A stretch of 6,204 nucleotides of DNA. Origin: an uncultured Prevotella sp. (GTDB lineage Bacteria > Bacteroidota > Bacteroidia > Bacteroidales > Bacteroidaceae). A program made the position numbers and the translations under genes. Shown here one piece after another: positions 1-5,493 of the stretch (the stretch's first letter is position 1; every line of letters begins with the position of its first letter). The stretch lies in contig CAMBBY010000085.1 in assembly GCA_945863825.1 (NCBI GenBank), positions 1 to 6,204 on the forward strand. The letters run 5' to 3'. The notes beneath the pieces are model-generated. The model was given only the letters and a program-made list of their open reading frames with translations. It was not told the DNA's origin and did no database searches.

Positions 1-195
1 GGGAGTATGCTGCAGGTCCTTATCACGAAGATACAAACGATACATCATACACCTGCCGCCAGGGAAAGAAACCACATCCGTCTCTGTGATACGGGGCAGG
101 CGCATCAGTTGCTCAAAATTAGAAACTCTATCTTCACGAGCCATCAAAGAAAGAGCCATTATCAGGAATGCATAAAGCATCAAATACTTTTTCAT
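1..195 (-). CDS. Secreted protein of unknown function, N-terminal fragment (possibly an S8 subtilisin-like peptidase)
   Basis: Sixty-five codons are open from the ATG at 195-193 to the left edge, so the C-terminal part is missing. The start is well fixed: an in-frame TAA lies at 213-211, and this is the first ATG after it. Residues 1-19 (MKKYLMLYAF, then LIMALSLMA) form a signal peptide with a short basic n-region, a hydrophobic core and a likely signal peptidase I cut after Ala19. The protein is therefore exported, presumably to the periplasm or outer surface. The mature start, REDRVSNFEQLMRL, is followed by FPGGRCMMYRLYLRDKD and then HTP at the edge. From memory, a segment like MYRxYLxDKxxTPYS occurs near the N-terminus of Bacteroidales S8 serine peptidases. 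The catalytic Asp, His and Ser would lie outside the window, so this family call is only a suggestion. A good promoter lies about 180 bases upstream at 407-376. Coding status is fairly sure; function is not. Confidence 0.72.
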   Translation of the reverse strand, partial: MKKYLMLYAFLIMALSLMAREDRVSNFEQLMRLPRITETDVVSFPGGRCMMYRLYLRDKDLQHTP

Positions 196-218
196 CTTTA
201 TCAGGCTTTCTTATTGTT

Positions 219-250
219 CTATTGTTGTTTATGTTGTTTCTATTGTTGTT
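219..250. repeat. TTG-rich low-complexity tract with an 11-base direct repeat
   Basis: CTATTGTTGTT occurs exactly at 219-229 and 240-250, giving a 21-base period inside a longer TTG-rich tract. Read on the minus strand, it is an AAC-rich stretch in the predicted 5' leader of the secreted-protein gene, ending about 25 bases before its start. Such a leader would be weakly structured. A role in translation or regulator binding is only a guess. Confidence 0.6.
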
Positions 251-375
251 CAGTCTTTGTTCTACGGCCATTGTGTCGCAGTCGATGAAAGCCGACATTA
301 CAGTCGATGATTTCAGATCATCCAATCGTTGTTGCCAGCATTTCATCCGATAGAAATATTGTTGATTACGAATTG

Positions 376-407
376 CAAAAGTAATGTTTTCAAATGAGAA
401 TGCCAAA
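376..407 (-). promoter_or_regulatory. Bacteroidota-type promoter for the minus-strand secreted-protein gene
   Basis: On the minus strand, TTTG at 407-404 is followed by a 20-base spacer and then TACTTTTG at 383-376. This matches the known Bacteroidota primary sigma consensus of TTTG, 19-21 bases, TAnnTTTG. Transcription would begin near 369, leaving a leader of about 175 bases before the ATG at 195. That leader is long and AAC-rich. The match is seen directly; activity is inferred. Confidence 0.65.
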
Positions 408-478
408 AGAAAAGTAAAGTTTTTGAAAGATTGGTAAGTTTTTCCCTATATATATAATAAGGTGTGGAATATTTTTTG

Positions 479-486
479 TACTTTTG
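479..486 (+). promoter_or_regulatory. Bacteroidota -7 promoter element upstream of the MATE gene
   Basis: TACTTTTG matches the TAnnTTTG -7 consensus and is identical to the box on the minus strand at 383-376. Transcription would start near 491-493, giving a leader of under 20 bases before the ATG at 509. No good TTTG -33 element is found 19-21 bases upstream, where the sequence is an AT-rich run, so the promoter is only half supported. The box lies downstream of the GTG at 464, which argues against that codon as the start. Confidence 0.5.
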
Positions 487-508
487 CAGTCAAAGTATTC
501 AAACATCA

Positions 509-1909
509 ATGGAAAATAAACAAGCAACATTAGAATTGGGCACCAAACCGGTGGGCAAATTATTGGTACAATATGCCTTGCCTGCCATGATTGCCATGAC
601 CGCCGCTTCGCTTTACAACATCGTGGACCGTGTATTCATCGGACAGGGTGTGGGAGCAATGGCGATTTCCGGTCTGGCCATCACCTTCCCGTTCATGAAC
701 CTCACAGCCGCTTTCGGAGCCGGCGTGGGCGTAGGAGCTTCAACAGCCATCAGCGTGAAGTTGGGACAAAAGGATTATACTACAGCCCAAAACATTCTGG
801 GTAACACAATTTCTCTGAATCTCATCATCGGTATCGGACTGAGCATTATCTGTCTGCTCTTCCTCGACTCTATCCTGAGATTCTTCGGAGCCAGCGACCA
901 GACACTCGTCTATGCACGTGACTATATGGTCATCATCCTGCTGGGTAATGTGGTGAGCCACATGTATTTCGGCATGAATGCGCTGCTCAGGGCAGCCAGC
1001 AAGCCGCGGCAGGCCATGTACGCCACCATCTTCACGGTGATGATGAACGTGATACTGGATGCACTTTTCATCATCGTGTTCAAATGGGGAATACAGGGAG
1101 CCGCCATCGCCACCATCCTCTCGCAGCTGATGGCGATGATGTGGCAGTTCAAACTCTTCAGCAATAAGAACGAACTGCTCCACCTCAAGAAAGGTATTTA
1201 CAGACTGAGAAAGAAACTGGTAGAGAACATCCTCGCCATTGGCATTTCGCCTTTCCTGATGAATGTCTGCGCCTGCATCGTCGTCATCTTCATCAACAAC
1301 CAGCTGGTGCGTTTCGGAGGCGATCTCTCTGTGGGTGCCTACGGCATTGCCAATGGTATTGCCATGGTATTCGTCATGTTCGTGTTTGGCATCAACCAGG
1401 GAATGCAGCCTATCGCCGGCTACAACTACGGAGCTCAGAAAATAGACCGGCTGATGAGGGTTTTAAACCTCAGCATCATCGCAGCTACTGGCATTATGGT
1501 AACCGGTTGGCTGATAGCCATGTTCCTGCCATACTACTGCGCCAGAATGTTTACTACCGACAAGGCGCTGATAGAATTAGGCATCAAGGCCATCCGCATC
1601 GTGATGTGCTGCTTCCCGATCATCGGTTTCCAGATGGTCATCACCAACTTCTTCCAGTGCATCGGCAAAGTGAAGATCAGCATCTTCCTCTCTCTGTCAA
1701 GACAGTTGCTCATTCTCCTGCCACTCTTGGGACTGCTTCCATTGTTCTGGGATATAGAAGGCGTCTGGTACAGTATGCCAATCTCAGATTTCTCTGCCGC
1801 CGTGATTGCCGCCATCGTCATCTCATGGTATATGAAGAAACTGAAAAGAATGCACAGAGAAAATCTTCTGCAGCAGGAAATGACAGAAAAGTCAACAGTC
1901 AACAGTTAA
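509..1909 (+). CDS. MATE-family efflux transporter, MepA-like (466 aa)
   Basis: This is an inner-membrane antiporter of the MATE family, whose members export cationic drugs, dyes or metabolites using a Na+ or H+ gradient. The substrate cannot be read from the sequence. The protein is almost wholly hydrophobic, fits twelve membrane helices in two related halves, and its 466 residues are normal for the family. Family landmarks are LGTKPVGKLLVQYALPAMIA (10-29), SLYNIVDRVFIGQGVG (34-49), RAASKPRQAMYA (161-172) and, in the second half, GINQGMQPIAGYNYGA (294-309). The ATG at 509 is preferred to the in-frame GTG at 464: MENKQATLELGTKP is the usual start of Bacteroidales homologues, and the likely -7 promoter box lies between the two codons. 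The charged C-terminal tail (about 451-466) ends inside a 7-base tandem repeat that supplies the stop codon. The kinase-like gene follows after 78 bases. Family is certain; MepA-like is a subgroup impression. Confidence 0.95.
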   Translation: MENKQATLELGTKPVGKLLVQYALPAMIAMTAASLYNIVDRVFIGQGVGAMAISGLAITFPFMNLTAAFGAGVGVGASTAISVKLGQKDYTTAQNILGNTISLNLIIGIGLSIICLLFLDSILRFFGASDQTLVYARDYMVIILLGNVVSHMYFGMNALLRAASKPRQAMYATIFTVMMNVILDALFIIVFKWGIQGAAIATILSQLMAMMWQFKLFSNKNELLHLKKGIYRLRKKLVENILAIGISPFLMNVCACIVVIFINNQLVRFGGDLSVGAYGIANGIAMVFVMFVFGINQGMQPIAGYNYGAQKIDRLMRVLNLSIIAATGIMVTGWLIAMFLPYYCARMFTTDKALIELGIKAIRIVMCCFPIIGFQMVITNFFQCIGKVKISIFLSLSRQLLILLPLLGLLPLFWDIEGVWYSMPISDFSAAVIAAIVISWYMKKLKRMHRENLLQQEMTEKSTVNS

Positions 1910-1913
1910 CAGT
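1893..1913 (+). repeat. Three 7-base tandem repeats containing the MATE stop codon
   Basis: CAACAGT (1893-1899), CAACAGT (1900-1906) and TAACAGT (1907-1913) lie head to tail, followed by TAG at 1914-1916. The C-to-T change in the third copy makes the TAA stop at 1907-1909. Because 7 is not a multiple of 3, gain or loss of one copy would change the reading frame and the last residues of the transporter. Confidence 0.8.
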
Positions 1914-1987
1914 TAGAAATTGCATACTTTCCCCTGGCGGAAGGACAAAGCATCATCATACATTCATCAACTATAAAATAGAGAATT

Positions 1988-2605
1988 ATGACTAAAATCA
2001 TCATAAACGTAGGTCGCCAGATAGGAAGCGGTGGCCATATTATCGCAGAGAAGCTGGCAGAAGCCTTCGGTTGCAAGTGCTACGACCGTGAACTTCTCAA
2101 TCTGGCAGCCAAGGAGAGTGGATTCTCAGAGAAATTCTTCGAGCAGAACGATGAGCAGAAGGGATTTTTCAAAGCACTCTTCCATACCCATCTCCCTTTC
2201 CTGAGCGACAGCAACTTCTATCACAATGATTTCTCACAGGAAGGTCTGTATAAATTTCAGAGCGATGCCATCAGAAAGGCTGCCGATGAGGGCAACTGCG
2301 TATTTGTAGGAAGAACAGCCGACTATGTGCTGCGCGACTATAAGAACGTGATCAACATTTTCATCACCGCCAATATCGACGACCGCATCAAGGCCGTTTG
2401 CAAGCGCAAGAACATCGACCGTGCCGCTGCCCGCAAATTCATCACCAACCATGAGGAAGAACGTGCTTCCTACTATGGCTACTATACCGGCAAGAAATGG
2501 GGACACAGCGAGAGTTACGATCTATGCATCAACAGCAGCCTGCTGGGACTGGCAGAGACTGAGAAATTCATCGAAGAGTTTATCAGAAAAAAGTTTAAAT
2601 TATAA
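1988..2605 (+). CDS. Cytidylate kinase-like family P-loop protein (205 aa)
   Basis: The protein resembles the cytidylate kinase-like family (Pfam PF13189), small soluble P-loop proteins related to Cmk; their true substrate is mostly untested. The nucleotide-binding loop is GRQIGSGGHII (9-19). It aligns with the GxxGSGKST loop of Cmk, but Gly16 stands where the usual Lys would be. As I recall, SRQxGSGG is normal for this family and so need not mean an inactive protein. Other landmarks are CYDRELLNLAAKESG (31-45), CVFVGRTADYVL (104-115), an Arg/Lys-rich lid-like part (about 133-159, including CKRKNIDRAAARK) and SYDLCINSSLLG (176-187). The ATG at 1988 follows an A/T-rich stretch, as is usual in this phylum. 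The gene lies 78 bases after the MATE gene and 98 before purT; the latter gap is filled by 16-base repeats, the first of which begins with this gene's stop codon. I give no gene symbol because a canonical cmk may exist elsewhere. Confidence 0.88.
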   Translation: MTKIIINVGRQIGSGGHIIAEKLAEAFGCKCYDRELLNLAAKESGFSEKFFEQNDEQKGFFKALFHTHLPFLSDSNFYHNDFSQEGLYKFQSDAIRKAADEGNCVFVGRTADYVLRDYKNVINIFITANIDDRIKAVCKRKNIDRAAARKFITNHEEERASYYGYYTGKKWGHSESYDLCINSSLLGLAETEKFIEEFIRKKFKL

Positions 2606-2696
2606 GAAATCTGACTCAGAAAGAAATTCAACTGAATAAGAATTCAGACTCAGAAGAAAACTCATAAGAAATTCAATTCATAAGAAATTTAACTCA
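2603..2696 (+). repeat. Six degenerate 16-base tandem repeats filling the kinase-purT gap
   Basis: Units are TAAGAAATCTGACTCA (2603-2618), AAAGAAATTCAACTGA (2620-2635), TAAGAATTCAGACTCA (2637-2652), a shortened GAAGAAAACTCA (2653-2664), TAAGAAATTCAATTCA (2665-2680) and TAAGAAATTTAACTCA (2681-2696). The consensus is about TAAGAAATTCAACTCA. The first unit starts at the TAA stop of the kinase-like gene, and the last ends 7 bases before the purT ATG. Four of the six units begin with TAA. The repeat thus fills essentially the whole gap. It is not palindromic and looks neither like a terminator nor like CRISPR. Confidence 0.8.
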
Positions 2697-2703
2697 CAAT
2701 ATA

Positions 2704-3885
2704 ATGAAGAAGATTATGCTTTTGGGCTCAGGCGAACTGGGCAAAGAATTTACCATCGCCGCAAAGCGTGCTGGACAGTATGTCATCGCTTGCGACAAGT
2801 ATGACAATGCTCCTGCCATGCAGGTTGCTGACGAGCGAGAAGTGTTCTCAATGCTCGATGGCGACGCATTGACCGCAGTGGTTGAGAAACATCACCCAGA
2901 CATCATCGTGCCTGAGATTGAAGCTATCCGCACCGAGCGTCTCTTCGACTTCGAGAAGGAGGGCATTCAGATTGTACCTTCTGCCCGTGCCGTGAACTAC
3001 ACCATGAACCGCCGTGCCATCCGCGATCTGGCTGCCAAGGAACTGGGTCTGCGCACAGCCAAGTATTTCTACGCTAAGACATTCGAGGAATTCAAGAATG
3101 CAGCCGACGAAATCGGTTTCCCATGTGTAGTGAAGCCATTGATGAGTTCCAGCGGACATGGACAGAGCTATGTACACAATGACGACGAACTCGTGGAGGC
3201 TTACAAGGAAGCTATGGAGGAAGGCCGTGGCGATGTGAAGGAAGTCATCATCGAGGAATTCATAGATTTCGACTCTGAGTTCACACTCCTCACCGTAACC
3301 CAGAAGGATGGTCCTACCCTCTTCTGCCCTCCTATCGGACACATCCAGAAAGGTGGCGACTACCGCGAGAGCTGGCAACCATTCCAGTTGCCAGAGGAAG
3401 CATTGAAGAAAGCACAGCATATTGCAGCCGAAGTGACCAAGGCTTTGACCGGTGCTGGTCTCTGGGGCGTAGAATTCTTCCTGAGCAAGCAGGGCGAAGT
3501 GATTTTCTCTGAGTTGAGTCCACGTCCACACGATACAGGTATGGTAACTCTCGGTCACACCACCAACCTGAGCGAGTTTGAGCTCCATTTCCGTGCTGTG
3601 ATGGGCTTGCCAATAGCAGGCATTCACCTGGAGCATGCCGGATGCTCTGCCGTTATTCTCTCACCGGAAGAAAGCACCGAGCCGCTCAACTACAATTTCA
3701 TGGATGCGCTGAAGGAAGATCATACCCGTATCCGCATTTTCGGAAAACCAGAGGCTCACGTAGGCCGCCGTATGGGAGTCGTTCTCTGCTACGGAGAAAA
3801 GGATGCTGACCTCAATCAGCTTCGCGACAAGGCAAAGCGCCTGGCAAAGACCGTATTGGGCACCGATCCTTATATGAAGAAATAA
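2704..3885 (+). CDS. purT: Formate-dependent phosphoribosylglycinamide formyltransferase (GAR transformylase 2), 393 aa
   Basis: PurT is a cytoplasmic ATP-grasp enzyme of de novo purine synthesis. It makes formyl phosphate from formate and ATP and passes the formyl group to GAR, giving FGAR without the folate donor used by PurN. The length matches E. coli PurT (392 aa). Domains run in the family order: an N-terminal nucleotide-fold domain with [11 protein letters not shown] (6-16) and [12 protein letters not shown] (69-80); an ATP-grasp centre with [13 protein letters not shown] (142-154, Lys144 and the flexible loop over ATP) and [15 protein letters not shown] (182-196); acidic metal ligands in WGVEFF (254-259, Glu257) and [15 protein letters not shown] (268-282, Glu270); and a C-terminal part with [10 protein letters not shown] (352-361), whose arginines fit the nucleotide/phosphate-binding RRMGVVL signature. 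Nothing is truncated or missing. The start gives [15 protein letters not shown], the normal N-terminus. It follows the repeat-filled gap and precedes the MBOAT gene by 41 bases. Use of formate fits an anaerobic fermenter. Confidence 0.97.
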   Translation: MKKIMLLGSGELGKEFTIAAKRAGQYVIACDKYDNAPAMQVADEREVFSMLDGDALTAVVEKHHPDIIVPEIEAIRTERLFDFEKEGIQIVPSARAVNYTMNRRAIRDLAAKELGLRTAKYFYAKTFEEFKNAADEIGFPCVVKPLMSSSGHGQSYVHNDDELVEAYKEAMEEGRGDVKEVIIEEFIDFDSEFTLLTVTQKDGPTLFCPPIGHIQKGGDYRESWQPFQLPEEALKKAQHIAAEVTKALTGAGLWGVEFFLSKQGEVIFSELSPRPHDTGMVTLGHTTNLSEFELHFRAVMGLPIAGIHLEHAGCSAVILSPEESTEPLNYNFMDALKEDHTRIRIFGKPEAHVGRRMGVVLCYGEKDADLNQLRDKAKRLAKTVLGTDPYMKK

Positions 3886-3926
3886 TTCTTAAAAGAATAA
3901 GACACATCTAACCCTACAAACATTAG

Positions 3927-5489
3927 ATGGTATATAATTCATTTTTATTCATTTGGTTGTTCCCTATCATTTTCATGGTAGGGAACAATCTTACTGTTCC
4001 GTATCGCAAATATTTCTTTCTGCTCGCCTCATACGGCATTTACATCTATTACAACAAATGGATGACCCTCACTCTTATCGCCGTGAGCCTCATCTCCTAT
4101 TTCTTTGCCAAATATCTGGAAAGGAATCAGAACAAGTATCTGGAGAAAGACCAGGAGAAGAATCAAGAGAAGGACCTGAAGAAAGACCTGAGAAAGAACC
4201 TGAAGAAAGACCCGGACAAGAAGAACTACGGGAAAGAAACTATCTGCAGAAAAGGAACAATCTGTGCAGGAGTCATTGCAACCATCCTTCCGCTTGTCGT
4301 TTTCAAATACGGGCACTTCATCTCGGAAAATCTTAGTTCCTTCACGGATAGTTTCGGCTTCATCTCGGATGAAAACCATTTCTCCATCATTGCCCCATTA
4401 GGCATTTCCTTCTTCACCTTCCAGGCTCTGAGCTATGTATTCGATGTTTACCGCAAGAAATATCCAGCCGAGCAAAATCTGTCGAACTATCTCACTTACA
4501 TGGCTTTCTTCCCTTCCATGATAGCCGGTCCGATCAACAGATACGACCAACTGATGCCCCAGTTGAACACGGTACAGGGTTTCAACCGTCCACTGGCAGA
4601 AAAAGGATTGAAAATGATACTTTGGGGAATGTTTCTCAAAGTAGTGATTGCAGACAGATTACAACTCTACATCGACCCAGTATTTGATGGTTTTCTACAA
4701 GAAAGTGGTTCGTCGCTCCTGATGGCAGCCATTCTCTATTCCATCCAACTCTATACAGACTTCGCCGGCTATTCGCTCATGGCCATAGGCGCAGCAGCCA
4801 CATTGGGCTACAATCTCAAGCAGAATTTCCACAACCCCTACTTCTCCATCGGAATCACAGACTTCTGGCACAGATGGCACATAACCCTGACACATTGGCT
4901 CAGAGACTACATCTACATCCCACTGGGAGGAAGCCGTTGCTCGAAAAAACGGAACTATGCCAATATCCTCATTACATTCGCAGTAAGCGGAATCTGGCAT
5001 GGAGCCAACTGGACCTTTATCGTTTGGGGACTACTGCACGGACTGTTTCAGGTCATCGAAAAAATATTAGGCTTACAAAAAAAGAAAGAATCCAAGTTCT
5101 CTTCAACCGACATAGAATCCTCCTCCATCAAACCGAGATATTCCTCCATTAAAAACAGAAGCATCCGGTTGGCGAGAATCGTCCTTACGTTTTTCCTCAT
5201 CACATTCCTGTGGATATTCTTCCGCATGAATACGATAGAAGATGCGTGGATAGTAATTGAAAAGATATTTACCAGTCAGGACATGTATTTCGGAATCTGC
5301 GAGAAGTTTATCTACGTCTTTATCGCCATCGTATTCATTAAGGATCTGATAGACGAAATCCGTCCTTCCTGCAATCCGTTTTATCACCCAAAGAGATGGG
5401 TGAGATGGGCCACCTATCTATTCATCTTTACAAGCATCCTACTCTTCGGAGTTTTCGATGCGGGTCAATTCATTTATGCCAGATTTTAA
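3927..5489 (+). CDS. MBOAT-family membrane-bound O-acyltransferase, AlgI/DltB type (520 aa)
   Basis: This is a polytopic inner-membrane protein of the MBOAT family (PF03062), which carries acyl groups from a cytoplasmic donor to an acceptor outside the membrane. The N-terminus MVYNSFLFIWLFP matches the usual MxFNSxxFxxFFP start, supporting the ATG at 3927. Landmarks are APLGISFFTFQALSYVFDVYR (156-176), FFPSMIAGPINRY (194-206), QLYTDFAGYSLMAIG (274-288), NPYFSIGITDFWHRWHITLT (303-322), WLRDYIYIPLGG (324-335) and SGIWHGANWTFIVWGLLHG (354-372). His358 in WHG is the invariant catalytic histidine. A normal protein of this kind is about 450-480 aa. The extra length lies in two hydrophilic loops: a Lys/Glu/Asp tetrapeptide repeat (64-99) and a Lys/Ser-rich linker (about 383-414). 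A strong hairpin covers codons 10-22. The next gene, an SGNH-like protein, starts 4 bases after this stop, as in known MBOAT plus SGNH O-acetylation pairs. The acceptor (polysaccharide, peptidoglycan or lipid) cannot be told. Confidence 0.94.
   Translation: MVYNSFLFIWLFPIIFMVGNNLTVPYRKYFFLLASYGIYIYYNKWMTLTLIAVSLISYFFAKYLERNQNKYLEKDQEKNQEKDLKKDLRKNLKKDPDKKNYGKETICRKGTICAGVIATILPLVVFKYGHFISENLSSFTDSFGFISDENHFSIIAPLGISFFTFQALSYVFDVYRKKYPAEQNLSNYLTYMAFFPSMIAGPINRYDQLMPQLNTVQGFNRPLAEKGLKMILWGMFLKVVIADRLQLYIDPVFDGFLQESGSSLLMAAILYSIQLYTDFAGYSLMAIGAAATLGYNLKQNFHNPYFSIGITDFWHRWHITLTHWLRDYIYIPLGGSRCSKKRNYANILITFAVSGIWHGANWTFIVWGLLHGLFQVIEKILGLQKKKESKFSSTDIESSSIKPRYSSIKNRSIRLARIVLTFFLITFLWIFFRMNTIEDAWIVIEKIFTSQDMYFGICEKFIYVFIAIVFIKDLIDEIRPSCNPFYHPKRWVRWATYLFIFTSILLFGVFDAGQFIYARF
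3955..3990 (+). promoter_or_regulatory. Strong hairpin inside the MBOAT coding start (16-bp stem, 4-base loop)
   Basis: The arms GGTTGTTCCCTATCAT (3955-3970) and ATGGTAGGGAACAATC (3975-3990) pair over all 16 positions, with fourteen Watson-Crick pairs and two G-U pairs (3956-3989 and 3967-3978). The loop is TTTC (3971-3974). The centre includes a perfect 10-base inverted repeat, TTGTTCCCTA / TAGGGAACAA. It begins 28 bases after the A of the start codon. No run of T follows, so it is not a standard terminator. Pairing is seen directly; a role in translation control, pausing or protein binding is inferred. Confidence 0.65.
4116..4223 (+). repeat. In-frame 12-base tandem repeats coding charged tetrapeptides in the MBOAT
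   Basis: Residues 64-99 read as nine tetrads: LERN, QNKY, LEKD, QEKN, QEKD, LKKD, LRKN, LKKD, PDKK. At the DNA level, CTGAAGAAAGAC is exact at 4176-4187 and 4200-4211, and the units between and before are close variants. The segment lies in a loop between two early membrane segments and would be a highly charged helix. Usual MBOATs have only a few residues here. Confidence 0.8.
5121..5162 (+). repeat. 21-base in-frame duplication in the MBOAT linker
   Basis: TCCTCCATCAAA (5121-5132) recurs as TCCTCCATTAAA (5142-5153), 21 bases later and in frame. This gives SSIKPRY then SSIKNRS at residues 399-412, within the Lys/Ser-rich linker that follows GLLHGLFQVIEKILG. An A7 run at 5077-5083 lies just upstream. 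The segment is the second hydrophilic expansion of the protein. Confidence 0.5.
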
Positions 5490-5493
5490 AGTC

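Larger units (their letters stand above)
196..508. other. Divergent intergenic region, 313 bases
   Basis: This stretch separates the minus-strand secreted-protein gene from the plus-strand MATE gene. It holds a full promoter-like signal on the minus strand (407-376), a -7 box on the plus strand (479-486), a TTG-rich low-complexity tract (about 211-250), a 10-base direct repeat CAGTCGATGA (279-288 and 301-310), and an AT-rich run, TATATATATAAT, near 448-459. Short open frames on both strands cross it. None has a signal that makes it convincing as a gene. No tRNA, CRISPR or clear terminator is seen here. Confidence 0.75.

Noticed and set aside
168..353. Plus-strand ORF coding a hydrophobic 61-residue peptide
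   Set aside because: Its Leu/Phe content comes from the TTG/TTC-rich tract; it overlaps the minus-strand signal-peptide gene and has no promoter or initiation context.
134..406. Minus-strand 90-residue ORF
   Set aside because: It starts upstream of the predicted transcription start, reads through an Asn-rich low-complexity repeat and overlaps the better supported secreted-protein start in another frame.
464..508. GTG at 464 as the start of the MATE gene, adding 15 residues
   Set aside because: The -7 promoter box lies inside these codons, the added residues do not match the family, and the ATG at 509 gives the normal N-terminus.
1926..1933. TACTTTCC as a -7 promoter box for the kinase-like gene
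   Set aside because: The key TTTG end is missing and there is no -33 partner.
1927..1944. Small hairpin CTTTCC / GGAAGG after the MATE gene as a terminator
   Set aside because: It has six pairs including one G-U and no T-run after it; too weak to call.
2603..2696. 16-base repeats as a CRISPR array
   Set aside because: Units are short, degenerate and directly adjacent, with no unique spacers and no cas genes nearby.
2848..3636. Long minus-strand ORF of 262 residues
   Set aside because: It lies wholly opposite purT, whose identity is certain, and shows no recognisable domain; it is an effect of purT codon use.
3885..3898. Palindrome ATTCTT-AA-AAGAAT after purT as a terminator
   Set aside because: The loop would be only 2 bases, the stem is all A/T but two pairs, and no T-run follows.
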